Shown: positions 19,365 to 27,420 of the stretch, piece by piece | Numbering within the stretch: position 1 is the stretch's first letter | How the letters are laid out: every line of letters begins with the position of its first letter | Assembly: GCF_014651035.1 (NCBI RefSeq) | Contig: NZ_BMWC01000012.1 | Location: 1 to 64,000 of the forward strand | Direction of reading: 5' to 3' | Source of the DNA: Streptomyces lomondensis | Lineage (GTDB): Bacteria > Actinomycetota > Actinomycetes > Streptomycetales > Streptomycetaceae | DNA length: 64,000 nucleotides | Position numbers and translations under genes: made by a program | Notes under the pieces: model-generated | Databases searched by the model: none | What the model was told of the DNA's origin: nothing | The model's input: only the letters and a program-made list of their open reading frames with translations

Positions 19365-19388
19365 GGCCGAGTCACCCGTCTCTCGGCC
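19365..19388 (+). promoter_or_regulatory. Leader hairpin between Cys peptide and dioxygenase
   Basis: A 7-bp perfect stem, GGCCGAG (19365-19371) with CTCGGCC (19382-19388), 21 bases after the leader stop and followed by pyrimidine-rich sequence ending CCTTCTTT. It could be an attenuator terminator or an anti-terminator arm. Ribosome stalling on the cysteine codons would alter it. Confidence 0.5.
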
Positions 19389-19431
19389 TCCGTTCCCTCT
19401 GACCTTCTTTCACTGAGGAACCACCACACCC

Positions 19432-19938
19432 ATGAACAGCGACAGCGACCTTCAGATCGCCGGCGACATCCTCGAAGTCCCGCACCTGCTCCAGACCCCG
19501 CGCGAGCACCCGGCCACCGTCGCCGAGTTCGTCGGGCTCGCCCGCTCCCTCGCCGCCGACCGCTCCCAGTGGGAGCACCTCGTCCGGTACGACGCGACCA
19601 GCCGCTGGTACCACCGGCTGCGCACCGGCCCGGGCTACGAGGTGTGGCTGCTGTCCTGGGTGCCCGGGCAGGGCAGCGGGCCGCACGACCACGGCCGCTC
19701 CTCCGGTGTGCTTACCGTGCTGGACGGCACGCTGACCGAGCGCACGGAGCGGGGCACGCGCGCGTTGCGGGCGGGCGCGCAGCGCGTGTTCGCGCCTGGG
19801 TACGTGCACGAGGTGGTGAACGACGCACTGGAGCCTGCGGTGAGCCTGCACGTGTACTACCCGGGCCTGACGGAGATGCCGATGCACACGGCCCAGCACT
19901 GCGAGGCCCTTCCCGAGCCGGGCGCCCTGACCGCCTGA
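19432..19938 (+). CDS. Cysteine dioxygenase family protein
   Basis: A 168-residue cupin, the size of bacterial cysteine dioxygenases (L-cysteine + O2 to cysteine sulfinate). The iron-binding His pair appears in GSGPHDHGRSSGV (near residues 83-90) and the third His in GYVHEVVND (near 125); the substrate-binding YxxxxSWxPGQ region is WLLSWVPGQ. The ATG at 19432 follows a weak CTGAGGAACC site. The cysteine-rich leader peptide upstream strongly supports a cysteine substrate rather than a mercaptopropionate. The gene ends just before a 4x20-bp tandem repeat. Confidence 0.9.
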   Translation: MNSDSDLQIAGDILEVPHLLQTPREHPATVAEFVGLARSLAADRSQWEHLVRYDATSRWYHRLRTGPGYEVWLLSWVPGQGSGPHDHGRSSGVLTVLDGTLTERTERGTRALRAGAQRVFAPGYVHEVVNDALEPAVSLHVYYPGLTEMPMHTAQHCEALPEPGALTA

Positions 19939-19940
19939 CG

Positions 19941-20020
19941 GGTTGCCGAAGCCACTGGCCGGTTGCCGAAGCCACTGGCCGGTTGTCGTAGCCGCTGACC
20001 GGTTGTCGTAGGCGCCTGCA
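19941..20020 (+). repeat. Four tandem 20-bp repeats
   Basis: Units begin at 19941, 19961, 19981 and 20001. The first two are identical (GGTTGCCGAAGCCACTGGCC), the third differs at a few positions and the fourth keeps only its first half. The array fills the gap between cysteine dioxygenase and cofD and ends 12 bases before the cofD start. Confidence 0.9.
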
Positions 20021-20032
20021 AGACTGGCTTCC

Positions 20033-20992
20033 ATGCGCATTGTGGTTCTGGCAGGCGGCATCGGTGGTGCCCGGTTCCTGCGCGGTCTGAAGCGGGCCGC
20101 GCCGGACGCGGACATCACGGTCATCGGCAACACCGGGGACGACATCCACCTCTTCGGGCTCAAGGTCTGCCCGGACCTCGACACGGTGATGTACACGCTC
20201 GGCGGCGGCATCAACGAGGAGCAGGGCTGGGGCCGGGCCGACGAGACCTTCCACCTCAAGGAGGAGCTCGCGGCCTACGGGGTCGGGCCCGAGTGGTTCG
20301 GCCTCGGCGACCGGGACTTCGCCACGCACATCGTGCGGACGCAGATGATCGGCGCCGGGTACCCGCTGAGCGCGGTGACCCAGGCGCTGTGCGACCGGTG
20401 GCAGCCGGGCGTGCGGCTGATCCCGATGTCCGACGACCGCGTCGAGACGCACGTGGCCGTCGAGATCGACGGCGAGCGCAAGGCGATCCACTTCCAGGAG
20501 TACTGGGTGCGGCTGCGCGCCTCGGTGCCGGCGCAGGCGGTCGTGCCGGTGGGTGCCGACCAGGCGAAGCCCGCGCCGGGTGTCCTGGACGCCATCGCCG
20601 AGGCGGACGTGATCCTCTTCCCGCCGTCCAACCCGGTCGTCTCCATCGGCACGATCCTCGCGGTGCCCGGCATCCGGGAGGCGATCGCCGACGCCGGGGT
20701 GCCGGTGATCGGCCTGTCCCCCATCGTCGGCGACGCGCCCGTGCGGGGCATGGCCGACAAGGTGCTCGCCGCCGTTGGGGTCGAGTCGACCGCGACGGCC
20801 GTGGCCGAGCACTACGGCTCGGGCCTGCTGGACGGCTGGCTCGTGGACACGGTGGACGCGAGCGCGGTGGAGCAGGTCGAGGCCGCCGGGATCCGCTGCC
20901 GGGCCGTGCCGCTGATGATGACCGACGCCGACGCGACCGCGCGGATGGCCCAGCAGGCGCTGGCGCTGGCGGAGGAGGTGCGGGAGGCGTGA
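20033..20992 (+). CDS. cofD: 2-phospho-L-lactate transferase (F420 biosynthesis)
   Basis: Also called fbiA. It joins the activated phospho-three-carbon unit to Fo to give F420-0 or its dehydro form. 319 residues is the usual length. It begins [19 protein letters not shown], the nucleotide-binding start of CofD, with [19 protein letters not shown] near residue 45, and later [19 protein letters not shown] and [17 protein letters not shown]. It overlaps fbiB by GTGA (20989-20992), so the two F420 enzymes are translationally coupled. No good Shine-Dalgarno precedes the ATG; the tandem repeats end just upstream. Confidence 0.95.
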   Translation: MRIVVLAGGIGGARFLRGLKRAAPDADITVIGNTGDDIHLFGLKVCPDLDTVMYTLGGGINEEQGWGRADETFHLKEELAAYGVGPEWFGLGDRDFATHIVRTQMIGAGYPLSAVTQALCDRWQPGVRLIPMSDDRVETHVAVEIDGERKAIHFQEYWVRLRASVPAQAVVPVGADQAKPAPGVLDAIAEADVILFPPSNPVVSIGTILAVPGIREAIADAGVPVIGLSPIVGDAPVRGMADKVLAAVGVESTATAVAEHYGSGLLDGWLVDTVDASAVEQVEAAGIRCRAVPLMMTDADATARMAQQALALAEEVREA

Positions 20993-22305
20993 CCGGCGAG
21001 GAGCAGAGGGCCGGCGGGTACCGAGTGTGGGCCCTGACCGGGCTGCCCGAGGTCGCGGCCGGGGACGACCTGGCCAAGCTGATAGCCGCCGCCGAGCCCG
21101 GCCTGGCCGACGGGGACGTACTGCTCGTCACGTCGAAGATCGTGTCCAAGGCGGAGGGCCGGATCGTCCAGGCGGCGGACCGCGAGGCCGCGATCGACGC
21201 GGAGACGGTCCGGGTGGTCGCCCGGCGCGGCAGCCTCCGGATCGTCGAGAACCGGCAGGGCCTCGTCATGGCCGCGGCCGGGGTCGACGCGTCCAACACC
21301 CCGTCCGGGACGGTGCTGTTGCTGCCCGAGGATCCGGACGCCTCCGCCCGCGCGATCCGCGACGGGCTGCGGGACGCCCTCGGCGTCGACGTCGGTGTCG
21401 TCGTCACCGACACGTTCGGGCGGCCCTGGCGCGCGGGGCTCACGGACGTGGCGATCGGCGCCGCCGGAGTGCGCGTACTCGACGATCTGCGCGGGGGCAC
21501 GGACGCGTACGGCAATCCGCTCAGCGCCACCGTCGTCGCCACGGCCGACGAACTCGCCGCCGCCGGCGACCTGGTCAAGGGCAAGGCCGCCGGGCTGCCC
21601 GTCGCCGTGCTGCGCGGGCTGCCGCACGTGGTGGCGGAGGAGGACGGAGAGGGAGCACGGGCCATGGTGCGGGGCGCGCGCGACGACATGTTCCGCCTCG
21701 GCACCTCGGAGGCGATACGGCTGGCCGTGACCCAGCGGCGCACGGTCCGGGCCTTCACGGACGAGCCCGTCGACGCCGGTGCCGTGCGGCGGGCCGTGGC
21801 CGCGGCCGTGACGGCGCCGGCGCCGCACCACACGACGCCGTGGCGATTCGTGCTGCTGGAGTCGCGGGAGTCACGGACGCGGCTGCTCGACGCCATGCGG
21901 GAGGCGTGGATCGCCGACCTGCGGCGGGACGGCAGGACGGAGGAGTCCATCGCCAAGCGGGTGCGGCGCGGGGACGTCCTGCGGAACGCGCCGTATCTCG
22001 TCGTCCCCTGCCTGGTCATGGACGGCTCGCACACGTACGGGGACCCGCGGCGGGACGGCGCCGAGCGGGAGATGTTCGTGGTCGCCGCTGGCGCCGGCGT
22101 GCAGAACTTCCTGGTCGCGCTGGCCGGGGAGCGGCTGGGATCGGCGTGGGTGTCGTCGACGATGTTCTGCCGGGACGTGGTGCGCGAGGTGCTGGGGCTG
22201 CCCGCGGACTGGGACCCGATGGGGGCGGTGGCGGTCGGGCATCCGGCGGAGGAACCGCGGGCGCGGGCGGAGCGGGACGCGGGGGCGTTCATCGAGGTGC
22301 GGTGA
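20989..22305 (+). CDS. fbiB: F420-0:gamma-glutamyl ligase fused to FMN nitroreductase-like domain
   Basis: 438 residues from the GTG that overlaps the cofD stop. Residues 1-240 are a CofE-type ligase ([36 protein letters not shown] cut in two, [15 protein letters not shown]) adding glutamates to F420-0. Residues 245-438 are a nitroreductase-fold domain ([48 protein letters not shown]), which in actinobacterial FbiB reduces dehydro-F420-0. The fusion is typical of actinobacteria. Start choice is decided by the overlap and by the conserved [17 protein letters not shown] following it. Confidence 0.95.
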   Translation: MTGEEQRAGGYRVWALTGLPEVAAGDDLAKLIAAAEPGLADGDVLLVTSKIVSKAEGRIVQAADREAAIDAETVRVVARRGSLRIVENRQGLVMAAAGVDASNTPSGTVLLLPEDPDASARAIRDGLRDALGVDVGVVVTDTFGRPWRAGLTDVAIGAAGVRVLDDLRGGTDAYGNPLSATVVATADELAAAGDLVKGKAAGLPVAVLRGLPHVVAEEDGEGARAMVRGARDDMFRLGTSEAIRLAVTQRRTVRAFTDEPVDAGAVRRAVAAAVTAPAPHHTTPWRFVLLESRESRTRLLDAMREAWIADLRRDGRTEESIAKRVRRGDVLRNAPYLVVPCLVMDGSHTYGDPRRDGAEREMFVVAAGAGVQNFLVALAGERLGSAWVSSTMFCRDVVREVLGLPADWDPMGAVAVGHPAEEPRARAERDAGAFIEVR

Positions 22306-22380
22306 CGGGCACCGGCCGGGGCCTACCCTCGTAGGGCCCCTCTGTTCCGACCGCGGCAACCTCATCCAGGGACTTCACTC

Positions 22381-23382
22381 ATGGCAGGACGCTTCGCTCC
22401 CCGGCCCACCCGTACGACCGTGCGCGGTGGGCAGGTCGCCGTGGGCGGGGGCGTGCCGCGGCAGGCGGCGGGGCCGGGGCGGGTGCGGGACTGGGTGCCG
22501 GAGGGGCCGCTGGATCTCGGGCTGGTGCTCGGGCCGTTGCGGCGCGGGCCGGGCGATCCGACGTTCCGGGCGATGCCGGACGGATCCGTGTGGCGGGCCA
22601 GTCGCACGCCTGCCGGGCCCGGGACGCTCCGGGTGTGCGCGTACGGCGGTGGGGTGCGCGGGGAGGCCTGGGGGCCCGGGGCCGAGTGGCTGCTGGAGCG
22701 GCTGCCGGAGCTGCTCGGGGCCGCGGATGATCCGTCGGCGTTCGTGCCGCGGCACCGGCTGCTGGCGATGACCCGGCATCGGCGGCCCGGGGTGCGGCTG
22801 ACGCGGAGCGGGCTGGTGCTGGAGTCGCTGATTCCGTCGATTCTGGAGCAGAAGGTCACGACCGATGAGGCGTATCGGGCGTGGCGGTTGCTGGTACGGA
22901 AGTTCGGGGAGCCGGCGCCGGGGCCCGTGCCCGGGCGGATGTGTGTGATGCCGGCGCCTCGGACGTGGGCGTTGATTCCGTCGTGGGAGTGGCATCGGGC
23001 CGGGGTCGACAACAAGCGGGCATCGACGATCCTGCGTGCCGTGCGGGTCGCTGCGCGGCTGGAGGAGGCCGTGGGGATGGAGCCCGGGGCGGCTCGGGCG
23101 CGGCTGGAGGTGGTGCCAGGGGTCGGGCCGTGGACGTCGGCGGAGACGGTGCAGCGCAGTCATGGGGCGGCGGATGAGGTGACGGTGGGGGATCTGCATC
23201 TGCCCGGGATCGTGGGGTGGGCGCTCGCCGGGGATCGGGATGCGGATGACTCCGTGATGCTGGAGCTGTTGGAGCCGTATGCGGGGCAGCGGCATCGGGC
23301 GGCTCGGTTGATTCTGCTGAGCGGGAGGGTGCCGGCGCGGAGGGCTCCGCGGATGCCGCGGGGGGATATCGGGCAGTTGTGA
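22381..23382 (+). CDS. DNA-3-methyladenine glycosylase family protein (HhH-GPD)
   Basis: 333 residues. Base-excision repair glycosylase of the AlkA-like superfamily. The helix-hairpin-helix with Gly-rich turn is VVPGVGPWTSAETVQRS (about 238-254), followed by DEVTVGDLHLPG, where the Asp at the start of LHLPG is the expected catalytic residue. SILEQKVTTDEAYRAWRLL matches the helix before it. The N-terminal 130 residues are variable. Predicted to remove alkylated purines, although the exact substrate is uncertain. The gene follows fbiB by 75 bp and may be co-transcribed. Confidence 0.88.
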   Translation: MAGRFAPRPTRTTVRGGQVAVGGGVPRQAAGPGRVRDWVPEGPLDLGLVLGPLRRGPGDPTFRAMPDGSVWRASRTPAGPGTLRVCAYGGGVRGEAWGPGAEWLLERLPELLGAADDPSAFVPRHRLLAMTRHRRPGVRLTRSGLVLESLIPSILEQKVTTDEAYRAWRLLVRKFGEPAPGPVPGRMCVMPAPRTWALIPSWEWHRAGVDNKRASTILRAVRVAARLEEAVGMEPGAARARLEVVPGVGPWTSAETVQRSHGAADEVTVGDLHLPGIVGWALAGDRDADDSVMLELLEPYAGQRHRAARLILLSGRVPARRAPRMPRGDIGQL

Positions 23383-23717
23383 TGTGCTGCCCGCTTCTTG
23401 GTGCTCGGCGTCGGTGCTGGGGGCGGGACGTTGCGCAACCCGGCGGAGCGGGGTGCCGCTGCGCCCACCCGTGCCGCCCTTAGCGGCACGATTGCCCGCA
23501 GCTGAGCAGGAGCAGCGACCCGCAGCCCGGCACTGTGGCGTGCGGCAGCTCTGGGGCGGGCTCCGCCGCAGCGGCACGGCTGCCCGCAGCTAAGCGCGAG
23601 CAGCGGACCGCAGCCCGGCACTGCGGCGTGCGGCAGCCCTAGGGTGGGCTCCGTCCCGGCGGCACGATTGGCCGCAGCCAAGCGGATTCGCGCCCGCCCC
23701 AGCCCTCCCTGCAAGTG
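23383..23717. other. Intergenic stretch between convergent genes, mostly repeats
   Basis: 335 bases between the ends of the glycosylase gene and manC. It contains a short hairpin (GTGCCGCC-CTTA-GCGGCAC, about 23471-23489), which may be a shared terminator, and an 88-bp tandem repeat. I see no gene. Confidence 0.6.
23483..23692. repeat. 88-bp tandem repeat, about 2.4 copies
   Basis: Units start at 23483, 23571 and 23659, each with GCGGCACG and exactly 88 bp apart. The first two full units differ at about 14 positions by my count; the third is cut short after some 30 bases. The motif TTGCCCGCAGCT also occurs near 27332, so this may be a member of a dispersed Streptomyces intergenic repeat family. 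Confidence 0.85.
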
Positions 23718-24800
23718 CTACTGGTCCGACGAGAAGCGGACCGCGCCCGCTGGTATGCGGGCGTCGCACCATATGCGGGCGCCGTCGCGGAGTTCGTTGT
23801 CGGGGCCGATGATCGCGCCGTCGCCGATGACCGTGCCGGTGAGGACCGAGCGTTCGCCGACGCGGGCCCGGGTGCCGATGAGGGAGTCGGTGATGACCGC
23901 GCCGGGTTCGATCACCGCGCCCGGCAGGATCGTGCTGCCGAAGACCCGGGCGCCCTCGGCGACGAACGCGCCCTCCCCCACCACCGTGCCGCCCGACAGC
24001 TTCGCGTCGGCCGCGACCGTCGCCGTCGGCAGGACCAGGCGGTCGCCGCAGCGGCCGGGGACAGCCGGAGAGGGGGCCCGGCCCAGCACCAGGTCCGCCG
24101 AGCCGCGGACGAAGGCCGCCGGTGTGCCGAGGTCCAGCCAGTACGTCGAGTCGACCATGCCCTGGAGGTGTGCCCCGGCCGAGAGGAGGTCGGGGAACGT
24201 CTCCCGTTCCACCGACACCGGCCTGCCCAGCGGGATCGTGTCGATCACCGAGCGGCGGAAGACGTACGCCCCCGCGTTGATCTGGTCGGTGACGATCTCC
24301 TCGGGCGCCTGCGGCTTCTCCAGGAACGCCAGGACCCTGCCGGTGTCGTCCGTGGGGACCAGGCCGTAGGCCCGCGGGTCCGTGACCTTCGTGAGGTGCA
24401 GGGAGACGTCCGCCCCGGTCGTCTCGTGGGTGTCGACCAGGGCCCGGATGTCGAGGCCCGTCAGGATGTCGCCGTTGAAGATCAGGACGGGGTCGTCGGG
24501 ACCCGAGTGCAGCCGGGAGGCCACGTTGCGGATGGCGCCGCCGGTGCCGAGCGGCTCCTCCTCCGTCACGTACTCCAGGTGGAGGCCCAGCGCGGACCCG
24601 TCCCCGAAGTACGGCTCGAAGACCTCGGCCAGATAGGACGTGGCCAGGACGATGTGCTCGACACCCGCCGCTCTCGCTCTCGCCAGCTGGTGCGTGAGGA
24701 AGGGCACCCCGGCCGCCGGAACCATGGGCTTGGGCGTGTGCACCGTGAGCGGGCGCAGCCGGGTGCCCTTGCCGCCGACCAGGAGGATCGCTTCTGTCAC
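23718..24800 (-). CDS. manC: Mannose-1-phosphate guanylyltransferase / NDP-sugar pyrophosphorylase
   Basis: Makes GDP-mannose from mannose-1-P and GTP, completing the manA-manB route. I chose the GTG at 24800 (360 residues), directly followed by TEAILLVGGKGTRLRPLT, the nucleotidyltransferase signature; the frame is open for 36 codons upstream without similarity. Further landmarks: TPKPMVPAAGVPFL, LIFNGDILTGLD (metal Asp), FLEKPQAPEE, DQINAGAYVFRR and DSTYWLDLGTP. The last 100 residues form left-handed beta-helix repeats (GTVVGEGAFVAEGARVFGS, VIEPGAVITDSLIG). Substrate assignment rests on the neighbourhood; a glucose-1-P enzyme cannot be excluded. Confidence 0.88.
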   Translation of the reverse strand: MTEAILLVGGKGTRLRPLTVHTPKPMVPAAGVPFLTHQLARARAAGVEHIVLATSYLAEVFEPYFGDGSALGLHLEYVTEEEPLGTGGAIRNVASRLHSGPDDPVLIFNGDILTGLDIRALVDTHETTGADVSLHLTKVTDPRAYGLVPTDDTGRVLAFLEKPQAPEEIVTDQINAGAYVFRRSVIDTIPLGRPVSVERETFPDLLSAGAHLQGMVDSTYWLDLGTPAAFVRGSADLVLGRAPSPAVPGRCGDRLVLPTATVAADAKLSGGTVVGEGAFVAEGARVFGSTILPGAVIEPGAVITDSLIGTRARVGERSVLTGTVIGDGAIIGPDNELRDGARIWCDARIPAGAVRFSSDQ

Positions 24801-24944
24801 GTGTCGTCTCTGCTTCCTGCCGGGACCGGCCGAACTGTCTTTCGGCCGGTCAGTGTATGCAGACCGTTCCGTGGCGCCTTCGCTGGCCGTGCGGCATTCC
24901 GCCCCCATACCCCCGCATGCCCCCCGACGGCAGTGAACGTGTAC

Positions 24945-26438
24945 TCAACGGCCCTGGTAGCGGGCCGCCTTGGAGCGGGCCGAGCCGAGCTTGCCGTAGA
25001 GCTTGCGTCCGGGGCACTCCGTCTTGAAGCCGTCCCGGTGCCCGGAGATCACGTTCAGTCGTACCTTCTTACCTTTTCGGTAGAGATTGCCACCAGCAGA
25101 CTTCAGGTAAGTTTTTCCCTTCGGATTCATCCGGTACAGCCCCAGCTTCCACGCGGTCAGCCGGGCGACGGCCCTGACCGCGGCCTTCGACGGCTTCGTG
25201 GCGCCGTACGACCCGAGGACGGCGATCCCCATGCTGTTGTTGTTGAAACCCAGGGTGTGCGCGCCGAGGACCGGCCTCGCCACGCCGCCTGCGCGGCCCT
25301 CGTAGATCTTTCCGCACTTGTCGATGAGGAAGTTGTAGCCGATGTCCCGCCAGCCCATGCTCTCGACGTGGTAGCGGTAGATACTGCGGATGAGTGACGG
25401 GACCTGCGAACAGCGGTAGTTGTTGCCGCTGGCCGTGTGGTGCACGAAAGCCGCCCGGACCTTCTTCGTGTACCGGAAGCCGCGCTCGCGCAGCCCCTCG
25501 TCCGCACCCCAGCCGCGACGCGTGGTGATGCGCGGACGCGGGCCGATGTACGGCCCCGCCTGCTGCTGCCCCGGCTGCTGCCCCGCCAGTTCGCCGCCGT
25601 TCAGGGCGAAGAACTCCCGCTCGGTCTCCGCGCGGTTCAGTGCCGCGATCTCGGTGGCGCCCAGCGGTGCGAGGTTCGCGTTGACGGCGGAGGCCTCGGC
25701 GGCGGCGGTGGTCTCGGTGGTCAGGCCGCCGGTGCGGGGGCCGTCCGCGGCGGTGCCGGGAGGCGCGTCGCCCTCGCCGGGGTCGACGAGTTCGAGGCGG
25801 AGGCCGGAGGGGAGCGGCGGCGCGGCGGACAGGTCGCGGGTGTCCGCGCGGTGCTGCCCGGGGTCGGCCTCCGCGCTGCGGGGCTCTGCGCGGACCCGGA
25901 GTTCCACGCCGTCGGAGTCGCCCACCCACAGCGGTGCCGTGGCGCCGCGGACGCGGCCCGAGGTGCTCTCGGGGGTGTCCGGGTCGGCCGCGTGGTCGGC
26001 GTGGTGCGTCTCGACGTCCTGCCAGCCCGACCAGGCGCCGCTGCCGGCGGCGCGGGTGCGGACCTGGACGCGGCCGTGCAGTTCGGCTCCGGGGTCGTCC
26101 CAGACGACGCCGACGAGGGAGAAGTGGCGTACGGCCCGGCGGGGCAGGCCCTGTTCGGCGGGGCCGGTGGGGGTGGCGCGGTCGCGGGTGAGGGGTTGGA
26201 GGGGGAGGGACTGGGTGCTGCCGGGTGCGTACGGCTCGGTCGCGCGCTGGTCGGTCACGGTCGTGGTCGGTGTCCCCGCATGGGGCGCGGGTCTCGCTGC
26301 CGTGGCGGCTTCCGTGGTCGGCACCGGTTTCGCCGGCGCCGCGAGGGCGGGCGGGGTGAGAGGGAGGGCCAGAGCGGCCGCGCAGGTGACACCGATCGAG
26401 GAAGCAAGGAATCCACGCATGCCCCTGATCTTGGACAT
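24945..26438 (-). CDS. Secreted peptidoglycan recognition/N-acetylmuramoyl-L-alanine amidase
   Basis: 497 residues. A signal peptide (MSKIRGMRGFLASSIGV... ending near ALAAPA) is followed by a Pro/Thr-rich stretch, a beta domain (about 110-220), a linker, and a C-terminal PGRP/amidase_2 domain (about 320-480): TRRGWGADEG, AAFVHHTASGNNYRC (first zinc His), YRYHVESMGWRDIGYNFLID, GIAVLGSY, and ISGHRDGFKTECPG (zinc His and Cys). It should cut or bind the stem-peptide amide of peptidoglycan outside the cell. Two starts are possible: ATG 26438 with TATAGG three bases before it (leaderless), or ATG 26420. I report the first. It is divergent from the TIGR03089 gene. Confidence 0.9.
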   Translation of the reverse strand: MSKIRGMRGFLASSIGVTCAAALALPLTPPALAAPAKPVPTTEAATAARPAPHAGTPTTTVTDQRATEPYAPGSTQSLPLQPLTRDRATPTGPAEQGLPRRAVRHFSLVGVVWDDPGAELHGRVQVRTRAAGSGAWSGWQDVETHHADHAADPDTPESTSGRVRGATAPLWVGDSDGVELRVRAEPRSAEADPGQHRADTRDLSAAPPLPSGLRLELVDPGEGDAPPGTAADGPRTGGLTTETTAAAEASAVNANLAPLGATEIAALNRAETEREFFALNGGELAGQQPGQQQAGPYIGPRPRITTRRGWGADEGLRERGFRYTKKVRAAFVHHTASGNNYRCSQVPSLIRSIYRYHVESMGWRDIGYNFLIDKCGKIYEGRAGGVARPVLGAHTLGFNNNSMGIAVLGSYGATKPSKAAVRAVARLTAWKLGLYRMNPKGKTYLKSAGGNLYRKGKKVRLNVISGHRDGFKTECPGRKLYGKLGSARSKAARYQGR

Positions 26439-26570
26439 AACCCTATAAGCCTGTCCATTTGGGAGTTGACGGACTGTCGGTCGGGGTTCGGCCGAACCGG
26501 TGGTGGAGGGGTGGTGGTGCGGTGGCCGGGCCGTTGGGCGGAGGCCGGTGTGCCGCGTACGCTTGCGCGG

Positions 26571-27326
26571 GTGAACGCCACCGATCGCACCCCTGCCGAC
26601 CTGCTGGGTTCCGCGCTGGCCGCGGATCCGGGACGTCCCCTGGTGACCTTCTACGACGACGCCACGGGCGAACGGGTCGAACTGTCCGTGGCCACCTTCG
26701 CCAATTGGGTGGCCAAGACCGCGAACCTGCTCCAGGACGAGTTGTCCGTCGAGCCCGGCGACCGGGTGGCCCTGCTGCTGCCCGCGCACTGGCAGACGGC
26801 GGTGTGGCTGCTGGCGTGTGCGTCGGTGGGGGTCGTCGCGGACGTGGCGGGGGATGCGCGGGCCGCCGATGTCGTGGTGAGCGGGCCGGACGGGCTGGAG
26901 GCGGCTCGGGCGTGTTCCGGGGCGCGGGTCGCGTTGGCGCTGCGGCCGCTCGGGGGGCGGTTCCCGCAGCCGCCCGAGGGGTTCGTCGACTACGCGGTGG
27001 AGGTGCCCGGGCAGGGGGACCGGTTCGTGCCGTACGCGCCGGTGGATCCGGAGGCGCCCGCGCTGATCGTGGCGGGGCGGGAGTTCAGCGGGGCCGAGGT
27101 GGTCGAGCGGGCGCGGGCCGAGGCGACGGGGCTGGGGCTGACCGGGCCCGGGTCGCGGATCCTGTCGGGGTTGCCGTACGACACGTGGGAGGGGTTGAAC
27201 GCGGGGTTGTACGGGCCGTTGGCCACCGGGGGTTCTGTGGTGCTGTGCCGGAACCTTGAGCGGGCCGCGGACGGGGTGCTGGACCAGCGGGTGGAGAGCG
27301 AGCGGGTTACTGCTATTGCCCGGTAG
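26571..27326 (+). CDS. TIGR03089 family protein (AMP-binding-like fragment fold)
   Basis: 251 residues from GTG 26571 (NATDRTPADLLGSALAADPG). It resembles the N-terminal part of acyl-adenylate-forming enzymes (VTFYDDATGERVELSVATFANWVAKTANLLQDEL in pieces, VEPGDRVALLLPAHWQTAVWLLA) but is far too short to hold the adenylation core and lacks the C-terminal Lys domain. This is the normal length of the actinobacterial TIGR03089 family, so it is not a truncation. Its function is unknown. The family is often found beside LCP genes, as here. The stop codon is within the base of a hairpin (27322-27355). Confidence 0.85.
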   Translation: MNATDRTPADLLGSALAADPGRPLVTFYDDATGERVELSVATFANWVAKTANLLQDELSVEPGDRVALLLPAHWQTAVWLLACASVGVVADVAGDARAADVVVSGPDGLEAARACSGARVALALRPLGGRFPQPPEGFVDYAVEVPGQGDRFVPYAPVDPEAPALIVAGREFSGAEVVERARAEATGLGLTGPGSRILSGLPYDTWEGLNAGLYGPLATGGSVVLCRNLERAADGVLDQRVESERVTAIAR

Positions 27327-27355
27327 GGCGTTTGCCCGCAGCTCGGGCAGCTACC
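27322..27355 (+). terminator. Hairpin at the end of the TIGR03089 gene
   Basis: Inner stem TGCCCG/CGGGCA (27333-27338 with 27344-27349) and outer GGTAG/CTACC (27322-27326 with 27351-27355), followed by a C-rich run. No U-tract. Confidence 0.5.
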
Positions 27356-27420
27356 CCCCATTCAGCCCACCCCCACCCACCCCCCGCCCCCCATCCACGC
27401 CATGGTCGTAGGAGCAGTGC

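Noticed and set aside
19941-20020. CRISPR array or coding repeat
   Set aside because: 20-bp units without spacers, and no frame of the flanking genes reads through it.
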